A stretch of 64,000 bases of DNA from Colwellia sp. 75C3 (GTDB lineage Bacteria > Pseudomonadota > Gammaproteobacteria > Enterobacterales > Alteromonadaceae). Every line of letters begins with the position of its first letter. Position 1 is the first letter of the stretch. Location of the stretch: NCBI RefSeq assembly GCF_002836255.1, contig NZ_PJAU01000033.1:372001-436000 (forward strand). Direction: 5' to 3'. The position numbers and the translations under genes are program-made. Below, piece after piece: positions 62,001 through 64,000 of this stretch. The notes beneath the pieces were generated by a model. The model saw only the letters and a list, made by a program, of their open reading frames with translations, had not been told where the DNA came from and searched no databases.

Positions 62001-62194
62001 CACAGTTGGCAACAGCGATTGCTGGCGGCTTAGCTTTTGCTACGGTACTAACCTTAGTGCTAACACCTTGTCTATTGGTATTAAGAGATAAGCGTAAAGA
62101 AGATAAACAGGCAACGGCAACAATTATGCTGCAAAAAGAAGCTAATGATATTACTCAAGTTAAGCAAATTAAAGAAGTCGGCAGCGCTGCTTAG
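59027..62194 (+). CDS. RND efflux permease with altered proton-relay pair
   Basis: A 1055-residue pump. Helix 1, porter loop (VSMVHDGISPEDAERMLVRP), helices 2-6, second loop, helices 7-12 (LVTQFNSFYQALLILSAV, GIVVNNNIVLIDTY, LRPVMLTTITTILGLLPM). The helix-4 proton-relay motif is GMLVDGAIVVTEFADRQ: the usual Asp-Asp is Asp-Gly. Otherwise full length. It forms an adaptor-pump operon with the preceding gene. Whether it is proton-driven with one Asp is not known from sequence. Confidence 0.93.
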   Translation: MLTLIEAALTRTRSVLMLFVLLLISGAVTYNNIAKEANPDITIPIIYVSMVHDGISPEDAERMLVRPMENELKSIAGIKEMRSNAGEGHASVTLEFIAGLDPKEALADVRDKVTLAKAKLPNETEEPVVNEVTMANQEAALTVVLSGAVTERGLITIARNVKDKIEGMQEVLEVEIGGDREDMVEIIVDPLLMESYGLDQADIYNLVERNNRLVPAGTMDTGKGRFAIKVPSVFENIQDLLELPIKVDGDRVITFQDVSTVRRAYKDPTSFARLNGHRSVSIEVKKRSGENLIETVDKVKDIVNESRLKWPQQVKVDYVGDQSIEIKNTLTDLQNNVFSAVLLVVIVIIAALGGRTALLVGLAIPGAFLTGILVIALAGMTVNIVVLFGLIMAVGMLVDGAIVVTEFADRQMNEGQSKSVAYGTAARRMAWPIIASTATTLAAFAPLMFWPGIMGEFMKYLPFTLIAVLSASLAMALIFVPTLGTVLGKARVVSKNEQQQIEYAEAGDFNKLSGFTGRYIRVLTTAIKHPWKIVAGTFAISFVVMWLYGASGLGVSFFPEVEPQSATMVVRSHGDLSVKEKDVIMRSIEERILPLEEIETLYTRTGGSNQVGTFKLNFVDWQIRRSADDIVANIHELTDDLAGVEIEVRKNENGPQSGKDLKLELSSRFPEELDKSVKIIRDALQATGKFTDIEDTGAKPGIEWQLIIDRNKAATYGADAALVGSSVQMVTNGLKLGEYRPDDVDDELDIRVRFPEEKRNISRLDSLRLKTAAGLVPVGSFVERKAAPKVDTIRRVDAKRVVTVQANLIAGAQLLNELPLLKEQLPTLGLHPSVDIAVKGQNEDQEESKAFLVNAFAIALFVMAMILVTQFNSFYQALLILSAVIFSTVGVFLALLLVQKPFGIVMGGIGVISLAGIVVNNNIVLIDTYNVLRKEGHRVIDAILRTGAQRLRPVMLTTITTILGLLPMVLQVNLDFFERTIVFGAPSTQWWTQLATAIAGGLAFATVLTLVLTPCLLVLRDKRKEDKQATATIMLQKEANDITQVKQIKEVGSAA

Positions 62195-62232
62195 CTAGTT
62201 CTTTAGTTGGCTCACATTCATTGCTTGAATAA

Positions 62233-62276
62233 CGCACGACCTAACGGGAATTTGTTTTCGTTGGGTCGTGCGTTTC
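62233..62276 (+). terminator. Terminator after the RND operon
   Basis: 14-bp arms (CGCACGACCTAACG and CGTTGGGTCGTGCG, one wobble) with a 12-base loop, then TTTCTATTT. Confidence 0.9.
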
Positions 62277-62582
62277 TATTTAAATGTACCCATCTCTGCC
62301 ACAGTCACCTTAGGATTACTCATTTTAAACGGTCGATATTGTTTAAGCTAAACATACTTTAAATACCTAAAATCTCAACACTCTCCTCAATATTCAGCGC
62401 TTGAACTAAATACCGCTTTTGAATAAATCTCACTGATAATGCTTCCTTTGTGGGAGAGTTGTCGCAAACTTGGTTTATTTTGTTGCACATAGATAATAAA
62501 AACATTACCCTCACGTCAATTAATTGTTAATAACAATTTAATTTAATTGAATTCATAATCAAACATAAAATTAGGTGTCCAA
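62277..62582. other. AT-rich intergenic region before the lipoprotein gene
   Basis: No gene or RNA recognised. It probably holds the promoter of the gene starting at 62583 (a run of TTAATTGTTAATAAC-like sequence lies 40-60 bp upstream of it). Confidence 0.4.
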
Positions 62583-64000
62583 ATGGAAATTGGCAAACTC
62601 TCAATCATATCAAAAGCAATACTACTTTCATGCTCTGTCTCATTACTCTCAGCTTGTGGTGGTTCTTCAGATAAACCCGTTGAAAATACAGAAATAATAG
62701 AATCAGAAAAATCCTTCTTTGATATTACCGTTATTGACGGCTATATTCGTGGTGCTATCGCCTATATTGACTTAAACAGCAATAAAGTACGTGACAACGA
62801 CGAACCTTTTGTCGTGACAACCGAAGGCGGCAAAGGGCAAATTGATATTACTGACTTAGGTCTGCCACCAGAGAGCATCAGCATTATTGTCGATATTCCT
62901 GCCGGCGCTATCGATGAAAGTACTATTACCGATGAAAACCCTGCTGGTATCGCTATTACTGATGAAACCGCATTTCAATTATTTTCATTACCCGGTCAAA
63001 ATTTAGCAACACCACTTACCACACTGGTAGTGATTACCGCGCAAACGTCTGGTATCGATATCGCAACGGCAATTGCACAGGTAGCCGACAACTTAAACAT
63101 TACTGTCGAGCAAGTGAACAGTGATTATATTGGTGCCCAAGATACTCAATTAGCAGTGCTTAACGAATTATTAATTGCAAATAATGTTATTCCACAAAAT
63201 ATTACTCAGGGCGTTGACGCCGCTGATGTACTTATAGCGACTCATGTGGCAAGTACACTGTCGAATGTTATTCAAGCAGCCAATACTGCCGGCAACTTTA
63301 GCGCAGAAGATAGCTCTGTTATCGATGCAGTGGCAAAAGTCACTACGACAGCGATAAAACGTTTTGTTGAAAATAATAAAGCAACATTCTCAACAGAAAC
63401 ATTATCAAACTTTGAAGTCATTATTGCAGACATTTCGAAGACCACAGTAGAGAGCTTTCAACCGTTAATTACCGCTACCGAAACAGTGAGTGAAGCGGAC
63501 ATTACTAATGCAGCTCTACAAGCTAACATCATGACTGATGTGGTTGAACGTTTATTGAATGGTTATGTTGCTGAAGGCGTAACTACCGACCTTACTGATA
63601 ACATTCTTAATAATGTAGCTACTGTAGCTGCGACTGTTAAAACCACTATCGATAACATTATTGCTAATGATAAAGACAGTGAGCAACCGCTTGATATGAA
63701 AGAGCTTGCTGATATTGCCAAAGTAACAGCTGTAGCAGTCACTGAAACGCTAGCAAGCCTTGCAGATGAAACATTAACTGAGCAAGAAATTGCTAATGCA
63801 CTAACGCAGAGCGCTCAAACAACGGCTGAGTATTTAGAGCAAGCTATTAGAAACGACATCGAAATAAATGATTTTGATGGCGATAGCATAGTAAATGACG
63901 AAGATTCAGATATTGATGGCGACAACGTATTAAATGCAGATGATGCTTTTGATTTTGATGCTACTGAATCCGTTGATACAGACGGTGATAACATTGGTAA
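62583..64000 (+). CDS. Large lipoprotein with Asp-rich thrombospondin-3-like repeats, 3' end cut by window
   Basis: At least 472 codons. Lipobox LLSACGGSSD predicts a lipoprotein. Residues about 50-90 resemble a carboxypeptidase-regulatory-like or CNA-B-like strand block (VIDGYIRGAIAYIDLNSNKVRDNDEPF, with a DxNxNxxxDxxE calcium-type loop). A long Ala/Thr-rich helical middle (about 110-415) follows, and the C-terminus enters DFDGDSIVNDEDSDIDGDNV-type repeats, the calcium-binding Asp/Asn pattern of thrombospondin type 3. Such proteins are surface adhesin or cell-envelope proteins in Alteromonadales. No stop before the window end. Confidence 0.85.
   Translation, partial: MEIGKLSIISKAILLSCSVSLLSACGGSSDKPVENTEIIESEKSFFDITVIDGYIRGAIAYIDLNSNKVRDNDEPFVVTTEGGKGQIDITDLGLPPESISIIVDIPAGAIDESTITDENPAGIAITDETAFQLFSLPGQNLATPLTTLVVITAQTSGIDIATAIAQVADNLNITVEQVNSDYIGAQDTQLAVLNELLIANNVIPQNITQGVDAADVLIATHVASTLSNVIQAANTAGNFSAEDSSVIDAVAKVTTTAIKRFVENNKATFSTETLSNFEVIIADISKTTVESFQPLITATETVSEADITNAALQANIMTDVVERLLNGYVAEGVTTDLTDNILNNVATVAATVKTTIDNIIANDKDSEQPLDMKELADIAKVTAVAVTETLASLADETLTEQEIANALTQSAQTTAEYLEQAIRNDIEINDFDGDSIVNDEDSDIDGDNVLNADDAFDFDATESVDTDGDNIG

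Overview
The window looks like chromosome of a marine, probably cold-adapted gammaproteobacterium of the order Alteromonadales, most likely Colwellia or a close relative. The basis is low G+C, tRNA and housekeeping genes of gammaproteobacterial type (hemL, pyrB, erpA, mod/moa/moe, hemJ), many RND and TonB systems, and a GlyGly-CTERM-like protease. The genus is an inference; no marker such as 16S is present.

Layout. 1-5.1 kb: a redox/electrophile neighbourhood in decay. It holds a glutathionyl-hydroquinone reductase (cut by the window edge), an intact doxX-pirin operon with a divergent LysR regulator, a diverged and broken second copy of doxX plus the lysR start, a TSUP permease with two lesions, an NmrA-like fragment, and a pure (TTG)23 microsatellite. 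5.2-12.9 kb: a MacA-like adaptor, an ABC ATPase and a duplicated MacB/FtsX-type permease, followed by an NtrC-family regulator and its histidine kinase. A good sigma-54 -24/-12 element precedes the adaptor, so the two-component pair probably drives the transporter. 12.9-21.8 kb: a DUF2306-like membrane protein, a REC-EAL phosphodiesterase, a Cache-HAMP-PAS hybrid kinase that may start at ATT, a solute-binding gene broken by a 16-bp tandem duplication, and a frameshifted TonB-dependent receptor.

22.0-29.2 kb: the most unusual part. A 6.7-kb islet lies between two 224-bp direct repeats that I read as identical, each holding tRNA-Pro and the 3' part of tRNA-His. Only the right copy has the complete tRNA-His and a promoter. 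The islet carries one tight four-gene operon and no integrase or transposase. The genes are a fatty-acid/sterol-hydroxylase fused to a GH3-type adenylating enzyme, an enolase-superfamily enzyme, an MMPL/RND exporter and an ICMT/PEMT-type membrane methyltransferase. It reads as an undescribed pathway that makes and exports a lipid-like product; the product is unknown.

29.5-39.4 kb: a complete tripartite RND efflux operon (OMF-MFP-RND), a lone solute-binding protein, an oligopeptidase-B-like lipoprotein and a DUF1285 protein. 39.4-48.3 kb: molybdenum cofactor synthesis and molybdate uptake in one convergent-strand block (moaA-mobA-moaB-moaC-moaD-moaE-modA-modB-modC-moeB), with moeA divergent. 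The intergenic region holds a perfect FNR-type box and a structured moaA leader that is probably a Moco riboswitch. 48.4-57.7 kb: hemL, pyrB with two extra tandem copies of its 3' end, a trypsin-like protease with an inserted PA domain, hemJ, a ClC antiporter, a DUF6776-like protein and erpA. 57.8-64 kb: a second RND adaptor/pump pair, in which the pump has Gly at one position of the proton-relay Asp pair, and the start of a large lipoprotein with thrombospondin-type-3-like Asp-rich repeats, cut by the window end.

Several lesions (TSUP permease, TonB receptor, solute-binding protein) could be real pseudogenes or, for the single-base ones, sequencing errors. The 16-bp duplication and the 112-bp doxX deletion cannot easily be read errors.
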